Below are positions 52,451 to 60,840 of a DNA stretch of 64,000 nucleotides, one piece after another. The DNA comes from Flavobacterium pectinovorum (lineage in GTDB: Bacteria; Bacteroidota; Bacteroidia; Flavobacteriales; Flavobacteriaceae): assembly GCF_006438875.1 (NCBI RefSeq), contig NZ_RCZH01000001.1, positions 425,326 to 489,325 of the forward strand, given 5' to 3'. Made by a program: the position numbers and the translations under genes. The notes under the pieces are model-generated. The model saw only the letters and a program-made list of their open reading frames with translations, was not told where the DNA came from and made no database searches. The first letter of the stretch is position 1. The number at the start of each line of letters is the position of its first letter.

Positions 52451-53218
52451 ATGGATTCATACATCATACTTTTACTTTGTTTAGCAGCTTTTACTGCAGG
52501 ATTTATTGATGCTATTGTTGGCGGCGGAGGATTGATTCAGACTCCAATGGGATTGATTTTATTGCCTAATTTACCAGTTTCTACGGTTATTGGAACTTTG
52601 AAATTACCGGCATTTACCGGAACTGCTTTTGCTGCTTTTCAATACTTGAAAAAAGTGGTTATTCAATGGCGCTTGTTGTTGATTATGATGTGTTTGGCAG
52701 TTCCATCGGCATTTTTAGGTTCTACTTTACTGACTTATGTAAGTAATGATTTTATGAAACCGCTTTTATTGGTTGTTTTGTCTCTTTTGCTAATTTATAC
52801 TTATGCAAAAAAGAATTTTGGACAACATGAAGCCAAGGATCATTCGGTTAAAACTCAAATTTTATATGCGATCGTTATCAGTATGATTGTTGGTTTTTAT
52901 GACGGATTTATTGGTCCCGGAACCGGAAGCTTTTTTGTAGTTGCTTTTATTGCTTTAATGGGTTTTGACTTTTTACACGCTTCTGCGAATGCTAAAATGG
53001 TAAATTTGGCAACAAACTTTGGATCAATTTGTTTGTTTATGATTAAAGGAAAAATCATCTGGGCAATTGCGATTCCAATGGCAATCAGTAATGGACTTGG
53101 CGGATGGCTGGGCGCAAAACTGGCAATTAATAAAGGAAATGGTTTTATTAGGGTTTTCTTTTTAGTTGTAGTAATCGGTACTTTAATCCGATTTGCTTAT
53201 GATGTGTTTTTTAAATAA
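52451..53218 (+). CDS. TSUP family (TauE/SafE) membrane transporter
   Basis: A 255-residue protein with about eight helices and the TSUP signatures FTAGFIDAIVGGGGLIQTP near the N-terminus and GFYDGFIGPGTGSFF in the second half, two related motifs of the internal duplication. Family members export sulfite, sulfoacetate or related organosulfur anions, or exchange other anions. The substrate here is unknown. It is transcribed alone. A tiny antitoxin-like ORF lies downstream. Confidence 0.9.
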   Translation: MDSYIILLLCLAAFTAGFIDAIVGGGGLIQTPMGLILLPNLPVSTVIGTLKLPAFTGTAFAAFQYLKKVVIQWRLLLIMMCLAVPSAFLGSTLLTYVSNDFMKPLLLVVLSLLLIYTYAKKNFGQHEAKDHSVKTQILYAIVISMIVGFYDGFIGPGTGSFFVVAFIALMGFDFLHASANAKMVNLATNFGSICLFMIKGKIIWAIAIPMAISNGLGGWLGAKLAINKGNGFIRVFFLVVVIGTLIRFAYDVFFK

Positions 53219-53320
53219 AGGTTCTAAGGTACAAAGATTCTAAGTGGCTAAGTTTTTAGTTAATTGTAAGAATTATAATGTGGAAATTAGTTATTTTTGA
53301 TTGATATACACATTATAAGT

Positions 53321-53464
53321 ATGAGAGAATTAGATGATGATTACCAGAATAGCTTAGAAAAATTGATAGAGGAACTTCAAAAAAGTGAAGAAGATATAGA
53401 AGCTGGCAGAATAATCGATTATTCTGACTTTAAAGAAAAACTTCGAATTAGGTATAATATTTAA
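53321..53464 (+). CDS. Small antitoxin-like protein (47 residues), no toxin seen
   Basis: An ORF of 48 codons from ATG 53321 to TAA 53464. The sequence NSLEKLIEELQKSEEDIEAG followed by RIIDYSDFKEKLR matches the tail pattern of Phd/RelB-type antitoxins, where a DIE-G-R-hydrophobic-(S/T)-x-E/D-F stretch wraps a RelE/ParE-type toxin. The N-terminal DNA-binding part is missing. The 283 bp behind it contain no toxin ORF, so it is an orphan or remnant. The ORF is short and could be chance, but the composition supports coding. Confidence 0.5.
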   Translation: MRELDDDYQNSLEKLIEELQKSEEDIEAGRIIDYSDFKEKLRIRYNI

Positions 53465-53747
53465 AAATTGCCGAGATAAGATTTTAATTCTTTAGAAAAA
53501 AACTCAGTCCCGAAGCTTCGGGATAGCGACTTAGTGGCTCAGTATCTTAAAAAGAAGCCAATTGTTTGAATCTAGCCCCGATAGAGGCGATATCCTCGCA
53601 GTGAAACGGAGAGATAAAGCTGAAAGCGGGAAACCATGTTTAATAAAATGCCTGTTTTTTTGGCTTCAAAAAAAATAAAAAACTTAGCATCTTAGCGTCT
53701 CAGCATCTTAGGAACTTTATTTTATAATTCTTATTTTTGCATTACTT
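53465..53747 (+). ncRNA. Gene-free stretch with Flavobacterial conserved-RNA-like element
   Basis: CCCGAAGCTTCGGG (53511-53524) is a short GC palindrome. 53554-53667 starts GAAGCCA and ends TGGCTTC (outer stem). Inside is AGCCCCGATAGAGGCG (53574-53589) and, after a variable loop, AAGCTGAAAGCGGG (53617-53630). The same pattern lies on the minus strand at 62751-62828. It is reminiscent of the conserved RNA/ssDNA motif described as Flavo-1. That identity is from memory and should be tested. Confidence 0.45.
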
Positions 53748-56099
53748 ATGGAGAAAAATTTCATGCAGAAATACATTGACCAGCTCAATGAAGCACAACG
53801 ACAACCCGTTCTGAAAAAAGACGGGCCAATGATTATTATTGCTGGTGCAGGTTCGGGAAAAACCCGTGTTTTAACGATTAGAATTGCTTATTTGATGGCT
53901 CAGGGTGTTGATGCTTTCAATATTTTGTCGCTTACATTTACGAACAAAGCTGCTCGTGAAATGAAACACAGGATTTCGGATATTGTGGGAGCATCGGAAG
54001 CAAAAAATCTTTGGATGGGAACTTTTCACTCGATTTTTGCTCGTATTCTTCGTGCGGAATCGGATCATTTGGGTTATCCATCGAATTTTACCATTTATGA
54101 TTCTCAGGATTCGGCGAGACTGATTTCTTCTATTATTAAAGAAATGCAGCTGGATCGTGATATTTATAAACCGAAACAGATTTTAGGACGTATATCTAGT
54201 TATAAAAACAGTTTGATTACGGTAAAGGCTTATTTTAATAATCCGGAATTGGTAGAGGCGGATGCAATGGCCAAAAGACCGCGTATAGGAGAAATTTATC
54301 AGCAATATGTAGAGCGTTGTTTTAAAGCAGGTGCGATGGATTTTGATGATTTATTATTAAAAACCAATGAGTTATTGACTCGTTTTCCTGAGGTTTTATC
54401 AAAATATCAGAATCGTTTCCGTTATATATTGGTTGATGAGTACCAGGATACAAATCACTCTCAGTATTTGATTGTTAGGGCTTTATCTGATAAATTTCAG
54501 AATATTTGTGTGGTGGGTGATGATGCGCAGAGTATTTATGCTTTCCGTGGAGCAAATATTAATAATATTCTGAATTTTCAGAAGGATTATGAGGGTGTAA
54601 TAATGTTTCGTTTAGAGCAAAATTACCGTTCGACGAGAAATATTGTTGAAGCGGCAAACACTGTGATGGAACATAATAAAACGAAACTGGATAAAGTAGT
54701 CTGGACCGCGAATGATTTTGGGGCAAAGATAAAAGTACATCGTAGTTTGACGGATGCCGAAGAAGGTCGTTTTGTAGCGAGTACGATTTTTGAACAAAAA
54801 ATGCAAAATCAGCTTCATAATGGTTCATTTGCTATTTTGTACCGTACCAATGCACAATCTCGTGCGATGGAGGATGCGTTGAGAAAGCGTGATATTCCGT
54901 ATCGAATTTATGGTGGATTATCGTTCTATCAACGTAAAGAAATTAAGGATGTTTTGTGTTATCTGCGTTTGGTGATTAACCCGAAAGACGAGGAAGCATT
55001 GGTTCGTGTGATCAATTATCCGGCTCGTGGAATTGGGGATACTACAGTAGAAAAATTAACGATTGCTGCCAATCATTACAAGCGCTCGATTTGGGAAGTA
55101 ATGGTTAATATTGATAAAATTGACTTGAAACTTAACTCGGGAACAAAAAATAAAATCAATGATTTTGTGACGATGATCCAAAGTTTTCAGGTGATTGACC
55201 AAAATCAGGATGCTTTTTATGTTACGGATTATGTGGCTAAAAAAACGGGTTTGGTTCAGGAACTTAAAAAAGATGCTACACCGGAAGGTATGGCAAAAAT
55301 TCAGAATATCGAAGAGCTTTTAAATGGTTTAAAAGATTTTACTGAAGGACAAAGAGAAATTGATGGTGCAAGAGGAGCTTTATCTGAATTTATGGAAGAT
55401 GTGGCACTTGCAACTGATTTAGATAAAGATACATCTGATGAAGATCGTGTGGCTTTGATGACTATTCACTTGGCAAAAGGACTGGAATTTCCTCATGTTT
55501 TTGTAGTAGGAATGGAAGAAGATTTGTTTCCGAGTGCAATGAGTATGAGCACCAGAAGTGAATTAGAGGAAGAACGTCGATTATTTTACGTAGCTTTAAC
55601 TCGTGCTGAGCATCAGGCTTATTTGACTTATGCACAATCACGTTACCGTTGGGGCAAATTAACAGATAGTGATCCATCACGTTTTATTGAAGAAATTGAC
55701 GGACAATATTTGGAATATTTAACGCCTGCAGAAAGTAATTATCGTTATAAATCGCAAATTGATGGAGATATTTTTGGTGATATTGATAAATCTAAATTGC
55801 GATTAGCAAAACCGATTGCATCAACGCCGCCAAAATACATCACGGAAAGCGAACCTAAATCGGACTTAAATATTCGTAAATTAAAACCTGTTGTAGGAGT
55901 TAATCCAAATAATTCGGCTCCAAATTTATTTGATAGTAAATTGACTATCGGAAATATAGTGATGCACGAACGTTTTGGAAAAGGTGAAGTCGTTAACCTT
56001 GAAGGTGTTGGAGCGGATAAGAAAGCAGAAATAAGATTTGAAGTGGGTGGTCTTAAAAAACTATTACTTCGATTTGCAAAATTGGATGTGGTGGGGTAA
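53748..56099 (+). CDS. uvrD: UvrD/PcrA-type ATP-dependent DNA helicase
   Basis: A 783-residue 3'-5' superfamily 1A helicase used in nucleotide excision and mismatch repair and in displacing RecA. Motifs in order: Q-motif LNEAQRQPV, Walker A GAGSGKTRVL, LTFTNKAAREM (Ia), VDEYQDTN (II), GDDAQSIYAFRGA (III), LEQNYRS (IV), TIHLAKGLEFPHVF (V) and VALTRA (VI). The C-terminal tail (IGNIVMHERFGKGEVV) is a Tudor-like domain that can contact RNA polymerase. The start is ATG 53748, and M6 is an alternative. Pcr/UvrD naming is interchangeable here. Confidence 0.95.
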   Translation: MEKNFMQKYIDQLNEAQRQPVLKKDGPMIIIAGAGSGKTRVLTIRIAYLMAQGVDAFNILSLTFTNKAAREMKHRISDIVGASEAKNLWMGTFHSIFARILRAESDHLGYPSNFTIYDSQDSARLISSIIKEMQLDRDIYKPKQILGRISSYKNSLITVKAYFNNPELVEADAMAKRPRIGEIYQQYVERCFKAGAMDFDDLLLKTNELLTRFPEVLSKYQNRFRYILVDEYQDTNHSQYLIVRALSDKFQNICVVGDDAQSIYAFRGANINNILNFQKDYEGVIMFRLEQNYRSTRNIVEAANTVMEHNKTKLDKVVWTANDFGAKIKVHRSLTDAEEGRFVASTIFEQKMQNQLHNGSFAILYRTNAQSRAMEDALRKRDIPYRIYGGLSFYQRKEIKDVLCYLRLVINPKDEEALVRVINYPARGIGDTTVEKLTIAANHYKRSIWEVMVNIDKIDLKLNSGTKNKINDFVTMIQSFQVIDQNQDAFYVTDYVAKKTGLVQELKKDATPEGMAKIQNIEELLNGLKDFTEGQREIDGARGALSEFMEDVALATDLDKDTSDEDRVALMTIHLAKGLEFPHVFVVGMEEDLFPSAMSMSTRSELEEERRLFYVALTRAEHQAYLTYAQSRYRWGKLTDSDPSRFIEEIDGQYLEYLTPAESNYRYKSQIDGDIFGDIDKSKLRLAKPIASTPPKYITESEPKSDLNIRKLKPVVGVNPNNSAPNLFDSKLTIGNIVMHERFGKGEVVNLEGVGADKKAEIRFEVGGLKKLLLRFAKLDVVG

Positions 56100-56123
56100 A
56101 AAGAGAAGTTTCAAGTTTTTTTA

Positions 56124-56213
56124 GTTTCAGGTTTTAGGTTTTCCAAACTTTGTGGTTAAGCCAGTAAATCGATTTTTGATAACTTTAAACTTAAAACAAA
56201 GTAAACCTGAAAC
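56124..56213. repeat. Inverted repeat GTTTCAGGTTT in the uvrD-sua5 gap
   Basis: GTTTCAGGTTT (56124-56134) and AAACCTGAAAC (56203-56213), with runs of A and T between. The 141-bp gap contains no gene. The arms recall the CCTGAAA tandem at 25361. Confidence 0.6.
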
Positions 56214-56240
56214 AAAATTAAACTTTAAACAAAATTTTAA

Positions 56241-56861
56241 ATGGCTGAATTCATAAAAATATATCCTGATAAACCTAGCGAAGCTGCAATTGCCAAAGTG
56301 GTAAAAGTGCTTCAAAACGGAGGTTTGGTAATTTACCCAACTGATACTGTTTACGGTTTGGGTTGTGATATTACAAATTCGCGGGCTTTGGAGAAAATTG
56401 CAAAAATCAAAGGAGTAAAATTAGAGAAAGCAAATTTTTCATTTATTTGCCATGACCTGAGTAATCTGTCAGATTATGTTCGTCAGATTGATACGTCGAC
56501 TTTTAAGATTTTGAAAAGAGCCTTGCCGGGACCTTATACTTTTATTTTACCGGGAAATAATAATTTACCAAAAGAGTTTAAAAAGAAAACTACTGTTGGT
56601 ATTCGTATTCCTGATAATAATATAGTTTTGGAAATTGTTCGTCAATTAGGAAATCCAATTGTTTCGACTTCTATTCGTGATGAAGATGATGTAATTGAGT
56701 ACACTACAGATCCGGAATTGATTTTTGAGAAATGGCAGAATATTGTCGATATGGTAATAGATGGCGGTTATGGAGACAACGTTGGTTCAACGATTATTGA
56801 CCTGTCAGATTACGAGCCGGTTATTGTGAGAGAAGGTAAAGGAGATATTGGTATTTTGTAA
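56241..56861 (+). CDS. Sua5/YciO/YrdC family protein (threonylcarbamoyl-AMP synthase-like)
   Basis: A 206-residue YrdC-fold protein. The motif KVVKVLQNGGLVIYPTDTVY with YGLGCDI and the KxR-like region ALPGPYTFILPG are typical. Family members make threonylcarbamoyl-AMP from Thr, bicarbonate and ATP for the t6A modification of ANN-decoding tRNAs. The SFICHDLSNLSDYV segment is closest to the YciO branch, whose exact role is less certain. It ends ~130 bp before a perfect palindromic terminator. Confidence 0.9.
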   Translation: MAEFIKIYPDKPSEAAIAKVVKVLQNGGLVIYPTDTVYGLGCDITNSRALEKIAKIKGVKLEKANFSFICHDLSNLSDYVRQIDTSTFKILKRALPGPYTFILPGNNNLPKEFKKKTTVGIRIPDNNIVLEIVRQLGNPIVSTSIRDEDDVIEYTTDPELIFEKWQNIVDMVIDGGYGDNVGSTIIDLSDYEPVIVREGKGDIGIL

Positions 56862-56994
56862 ATAAATACTGAAATTGCATAATAGTTAAAAATAAATAAC
56901 TAACTTTAGTATAGTTAAAATTTAGTTAGTTAATTTAAAATAATGCTATTCTTGATTTATATTTAATTGGTTATTAAAGAAATTAAGGATACAT

Positions 56995-57020
56995 AAAAGC
57001 AGGTCAATTGACCTGCTTTT
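56995..57020. terminator. Bidirectional terminator
   Basis: A perfect 26-bp palindrome, AAAAGCAGGTCAA and its complement TTGACCTGCTTTT, between the convergent Sua5-like and OmpA genes. Confidence 0.88.
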
Positions 57021-57051
57021 TCTGTATTATAAAGTATGTAAAAAACGTAGA

Positions 57052-57885
57052 TTATTTAGCTTGTTTTTTCATTTCTTTTTCAATCATATCATAGAACTGA
57101 TCGATTTTTGGCATAACCACAATACGAGTTCTTCTGTTACGAGCTTTGTTTTCCGGAGTATCATTAGCAACTAATGGTACGTAAGAACTTCTACCGGCAG
57201 CGATTAATTTTGCAGGGTTAACTCCAAGATCGTTAGTTAATACACGTACAATAGATGTAGAACGTTTAACACTTAAATCCCAGTTGTCTAACAAAACTCC
57301 GTTGCTTTTGTAAGGAACGTCATCTGTGTGACCTTCAACCATACACTCAAAATCAGGTTTGTCATTTACTACTTTTGCAACTTTAGCTAAAACTCCTTTT
57401 GCTTTATCACTTACATCATAGCTGCCACTTTTAAACAATAATTTATCAGCGATAGAGATAAATACAACTCCTTTTTCAACATTGATTTCGATATCTGGAT
57501 CATTAATTCCAACAGCTCCTTTTAAACTAGTAACTAACGCTAATGTTACGCTATCTTTCTTAGTTAAAGCATCTTGAAGTCTGGATATTTTTAAATCTTT
57601 TTCTTTTAAACTTTCTAATGATTTTTCAAGATTTTCAGCTCCTTTAGTTGTTAATACAGTTAAATCCTTAGAACTATTGATTAAGTCTTGATTATGTGCT
57701 TTATAACTTTCAGCTGTAGCTGCCAATCCTGCTTTTTCTTCAAGGCAAGAATTTAGTTTTACGGTGCAAGAGTTTAATAAATCTTGTGTCTCTTTGTTCT
57801 TAGCTTCTAATGCTGCGTATTGTTTTTTCGATACACACGAAGATAAGGCCATTAATACTGTTAGTGCGATAACTATTTTTCTCAT
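57052..57885 (-). CDS. OmpA family lipoprotein
   Basis: A 277-residue envelope protein. The lipoprotein signal LTVLMALSSCVSKKQYAAL gives a lipidated cysteine near residue 17. Residues 25-125 are a coiled coil (LEAKNKETQDLLNSC, LESLKEKDLKISRLQDALTK). The C-terminal OmpA domain carries ECMVEGHTDDVPYKSN, NWDLSVKRSTSIVRVL and NKARNRRTRIVV, which bind the diaminopimelate of peptidoglycan. It tethers the outer membrane to the wall. Plus CAAATTTA (57915-57922, minus TAAATTTG) may be its own promoter, overlapping the end of the next gene. Confidence 0.93.
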   Translation of the reverse strand: MRKIVIALTVLMALSSCVSKKQYAALEAKNKETQDLLNSCTVKLNSCLEEKAGLAATAESYKAHNQDLINSSKDLTVLTTKGAENLEKSLESLKEKDLKISRLQDALTKKDSVTLALVTSLKGAVGINDPDIEINVEKGVVFISIADKLLFKSGSYDVSDKAKGVLAKVAKVVNDKPDFECMVEGHTDDVPYKSNGVLLDNWDLSVKRSTSIVRVLTNDLGVNPAKLIAAGRSSYVPLVANDTPENKARNRRTRIVVMPKIDQFYDMIEKEMKKQAK

Positions 57886-57919
57886 AGGTATTATATTTAA
57901 TTAAACGTTGATTACAAAT

Positions 57920-58939
57920 TTAGTTTTTAATATTTTGTTTACTGTTAAAGATATCTTTAAAAACAGCCAATTTACTGATGTAATACAAGTAAACGATACT
58001 TTTGACAGTATAGTATTGCTGTATTTGAAAATCTTTTCTTTTTTTTAGATATCTTAAAGATAGGCAATAAAAAGAGAAGTGTGCCTTTAAAATGGCAAAA
58101 GTATGGCTGAACTTCCCCTGCGTAAGAAATCGGATGCCGGCAATACCGTCTAAAACCATTCGAAAGAAAATGACAAAAAATAACCCTTTTTTAGGCAGGT
58201 TTTTGACAAGCATTAATAGTGAATTTCTAAAATTCAAAAATGTCTTTCTTGGATTTCCTTGTTGTAAAGTGGCACCTCCAACATGATAAACAACAGATCC
58301 AGAATTGTACTTTATAATATGTCCTTCATTTGCAGCTCGCCAGCATAAATCAATCTCTTCCTGATGTGCAAAAAAGCTTTCGTCAAATCCGCCTAATTCA
58401 TGATATGTTTTGCTTCTGATAAAAAAACAAGCTCCGGAAGCCCAGAATAACTCACAATTATCATTGTATTGACCATTGTCTTTTTCAATAGTATCAAAAA
58501 TTCGGCCGCGACAGAAAGGGAAACCGTATTTATCAATAAATCCTCCCGCTGCACCAGCATATTCAAAGTATTCTTTGTTTTTAAAATCAAGAATTTTAGG
58601 CTGGATTATAGTGGTTTGTATTTCAGCATCAAAATTTTGAATTATAGGCTGAAGCCAATTCGCTGTCACCTCAATATCCGAATTTACTAAAGCATAAATC
58701 TCAGCATCAATATGTTTTAAAGCGTCATTATAGCCCTTTGCAAAGCCATGATTTCCACTATTTTGAACGATTTTGATGGTGGGAAAATTTTGTCTAACAA
58801 AATTTATAGAATCATCAGTCGAAGCATTATCAGCTACATATATAGTGGCTTCTTCTGAAAATTGGACAACCGATGGTAAAAATTGTTCCAACAACTTTAC
58901 ACCGTTCCAATTTAAAATGACAACAGCTATTTTATCCAA
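57920..58939 (-). CDS. Glycosyltransferase family 2
   Basis: A 339-residue inverting GT-A enzyme. It begins KIAVVILNWNGVKLLEQFLP. VADNASTDDS binds the nucleotide. YALVNSDIEVTANWLQP carries the DxD-like metal site (NSDIE). FDESFFAHQEEIDLCWRA (acceptor base ED) is split here for length. A hydrophobic C-terminal stretch (GLFFVIFFRMVLDGIAG) may anchor it to the membrane. Such enzymes build rhamnose-type or other surface glycans. The sugar is unknown. It lies between the OmpA and HsdR-N genes on the same strand, and functional coupling is unclear. Confidence 0.92.
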   Translation of the reverse strand: MDKIAVVILNWNGVKLLEQFLPSVVQFSEEATIYVADNASTDDSINFVRQNFPTIKIVQNSGNHGFAKGYNDALKHIDAEIYALVNSDIEVTANWLQPIIQNFDAEIQTTIIQPKILDFKNKEYFEYAGAAGGFIDKYGFPFCRGRIFDTIEKDNGQYNDNCELFWASGACFFIRSKTYHELGGFDESFFAHQEEIDLCWRAANEGHIIKYNSGSVVYHVGGATLQQGNPRKTFLNFRNSLLMLVKNLPKKGLFFVIFFRMVLDGIAGIRFLTQGKFSHTFAILKAHFSFYCLSLRYLKKRKDFQIQQYYTVKSIVYLYYISKLAVFKDIFNSKQNIKN

Positions 58940-58967
58940 AAGTAATTTTTATTTATTTGAGTATTCT

Positions 58968-59414
58968 TTATCTTGTATAATCCGGTAAGTCTCTTAAAAA
59001 CTGGTATTTTTCGTTTTCAAAATCCATTTGGCAATAAAAATGGCTGAGACCATTCGTTACATTCAAAAATCGTGCCTGCATTGTCATATTATAACGGGCA
59101 ATTTGGTCAAAAGTTGCCTGAGAAATTTTTACTTCAGGTGCTTTGCATTCTACTAATATATGTATAGAACCATCAGAATTGAAGACAACAACATCATATC
59201 GTTTTCGCAATCCATTGACAGTTAGAACTTTTTCTACATTAATAAGTGATTTTGGGTATTTCTTTTCATTCATCAAAAAATGAACAACATGTTGTCGAAC
59301 CCATTCTTCGGGGGTAAGAATGATGAATTTTTTCCTGATTTCATCAAAAATAGACACTTTATTTTCGCTATTTTTGAATCGGAAAGTATAAGTAGGAAAA
59401 TTTAATTGCTGCAT
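58968..59414 (-). CDS. Stand-alone HsdR N-terminal (type I restriction R) domain protein
   Basis: A 148-residue protein with only the nuclease-like N-terminal domain of HsdR. The PD-(D/E)xK core is RYDVVVFNSDGSIHILVECK, with Asp in YDVVV and E-x-K as ECK. EEWVRQHVVHFLMNEKKYP upstream is the usual helix. There are no motor or specificity domains and no HsdM/HsdS in the window, so it is not a functional type I system. Free-standing copies occur widely in Bacteroidota beside glycosyltransferase or holA genes and may be housekeeping. Role unknown. Confidence 0.88.
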   Translation of the reverse strand: MQQLNFPTYTFRFKNSENKVSIFDEIRKKFIILTPEEWVRQHVVHFLMNEKKYPKSLINVEKVLTVNGLRKRYDVVVFNSDGSIHILVECKAPEVKISQATFDQIARYNMTMQARFLNVTNGLSHFYCQMDFENEKYQFLRDLPDYTR

Positions 59415-59513
59415 AGTACAAAGATAATTTGAAAATTAGTCAATTTAAAAAATAGGTAATTATTTTTTTATATTAATCTGCTTACTGATACTGAATACTG
59501 AAAACTAAAATGA

Positions 59514-60518
59514 ATGGATGAAGTTGTAAAAATTGTTAACGATATTAAAGCCGGAAATATCAAACCAATATATTTTTTAATGGGTGAGGAGCCTTATTAT
59601 ATTGATAAATTGTCAGAATATATTGAGCAGAATATCCTTTCTGAAGAGGAGAGAGGTTTTAACCAAACCGTACTTTATGGCAGAGATGTTTCTATAGAAG
59701 ATATTGTTTCAACGGCCAAGCGCTATCCTATGATGGCTGACCGTCAGGTTGTTATTGTAAAAGAAGCACAGGATTTATCAAGAACAATTGATAAAATAGA
59801 ATCGTATGTTAACAATCCGATGGCAACAACGGTTCTTGTTTTTTGTTATAAATACAAAACGCTTGACAAACGTAAAAAAGTAACCAAATTACTAGCTCAA
59901 AACGGAATTGTTTATGAAAGTAAAAAACTATATGAAAACCAGGTTGGTGATTGGATAAAACGTGTCCTTGCGGGGAAAAAATACACAATTGACCCTAAAG
60001 CAAATGCCATGTTGGTGGAGTTTTTAGGTACAGATTTGAGTAAAATAAATAATGAATTAGAGAAATTACAAATTATTTTACCACAAGGAACCGTAATTAC
60101 GCCGCAACATATTGAGGAAAATATTGGTTTCAGTAAAGACTACAATGTCTTTGAACTTCGTAAAGCAATTGGAGAACGTAATCAGCTAAAAGCGTATAAA
60201 ATTGCAGAAAATTTTGCACACAATCCAAAAGAATATCCATTGGTAATGACAACCGGATTAGTATTCGGCTTTTTTGTACAGCTTTTAAAATATCACGGAT
60301 TAAAAGATAAAAACCCTAAAAATGTTGCTGCTGCAATTGGCGTAAATCCTTATTTTCTAAAGGAATACGATTTGGCAATAAAGAATTATCCAATGCGGAA
60401 AGTGAGTCAAATCATTGGGGCTTTGCGTGATGTTGATGTTAAAAGTAAAGGTGTAGGAGCTAATGCATTACCACAGTCAGATTTGTTAAAAGAAATGCTT
60501 TATAAAATATTTAATTAA
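59514..60518 (+). CDS. holA: DNA polymerase III subunit delta
   Basis: A 334-residue clamp-loader subunit that opens the sliding clamp in replication. The AAA+-like domain I starts VKIVNDIKAGNIKPIYFLMG with EEPYYIDKLS (a degenerate P-loop). Domain II has DLSKINNELEKLQIIL and domain III includes the collar residues near FFVQLLKYHGLK. Length fits the family. It is divergent from the HsdR-N gene, with the small CAL67264-type gene 66 bp behind. A CGTGAA/TTCACG hairpin sits after the stop at 60521-60534. Confidence 0.93.
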   Translation: MDEVVKIVNDIKAGNIKPIYFLMGEEPYYIDKLSEYIEQNILSEEERGFNQTVLYGRDVSIEDIVSTAKRYPMMADRQVVIVKEAQDLSRTIDKIESYVNNPMATTVLVFCYKYKTLDKRKKVTKLLAQNGIVYESKKLYENQVGDWIKRVLAGKKYTIDPKANAMLVEFLGTDLSKINNELEKLQIILPQGTVITPQHIEENIGFSKDYNVFELRKAIGERNQLKAYKIAENFAHNPKEYPLVMTTGLVFGFFVQLLKYHGLKDKNPKNVAAAIGVNPYFLKEYDLAIKNYPMRKVSQIIGALRDVDVKSKGVGANALPQSDLLKEMLYKIFN

Positions 60519-60584
60519 GCCGTGAAAATTCACGATATTTGCACTTCTAAAAATAAATCACATTAAAAAATAATTATCACAATT

Positions 60585-60767
60585 ATGGGAATGAATAAAA
60601 ATACCGTTTTAGGATGGGCTACTTTTATAATGATACTTATGGGATTGTTACTTATAGGTCTTGGAGCTTTTAGATACAGTGACGTATCAGGCTGGGGATT
60701 TGTAGCCGTTGGAGTTGGTTTTCTAGCCAATGCCTGGGTTTTTAATGCATTGAAAGGTAGAGTTTAA
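60585..60767 (+). CDS. CAL67264 family small membrane protein
   Basis: A 60-residue protein with two helices (TVLGWATFIMILMGLLLIG and FVAVGVGFLANAWVFNAL) and a short charged end. It corresponds to the CAL67264-type membrane protein family found almost only in Flavobacteria. Function is unknown. It lies between holA and ettA, as is common in the family, and this syntenic position supports that it is a real gene. ATG at 60585, with a second one at 60591. Confidence 0.85.
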   Translation: MGMNKNTVLGWATFIMILMGLLLIGLGAFRYSDVSGWGFVAVGVGFLANAWVFNALKGRV

Positions 60768-60840
60768 TCCTTATTCAATATCAATTGCAAGGATCAATTG
60801 CAATACAAATAAAAAAAATAATTAATTAAAAATAAATAGA

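Noticed and set aside
58968..59414. Functional type I restriction system
   Set aside because: Only the HsdR N-terminal domain is present, without HsdM, HsdS or the motor domain.
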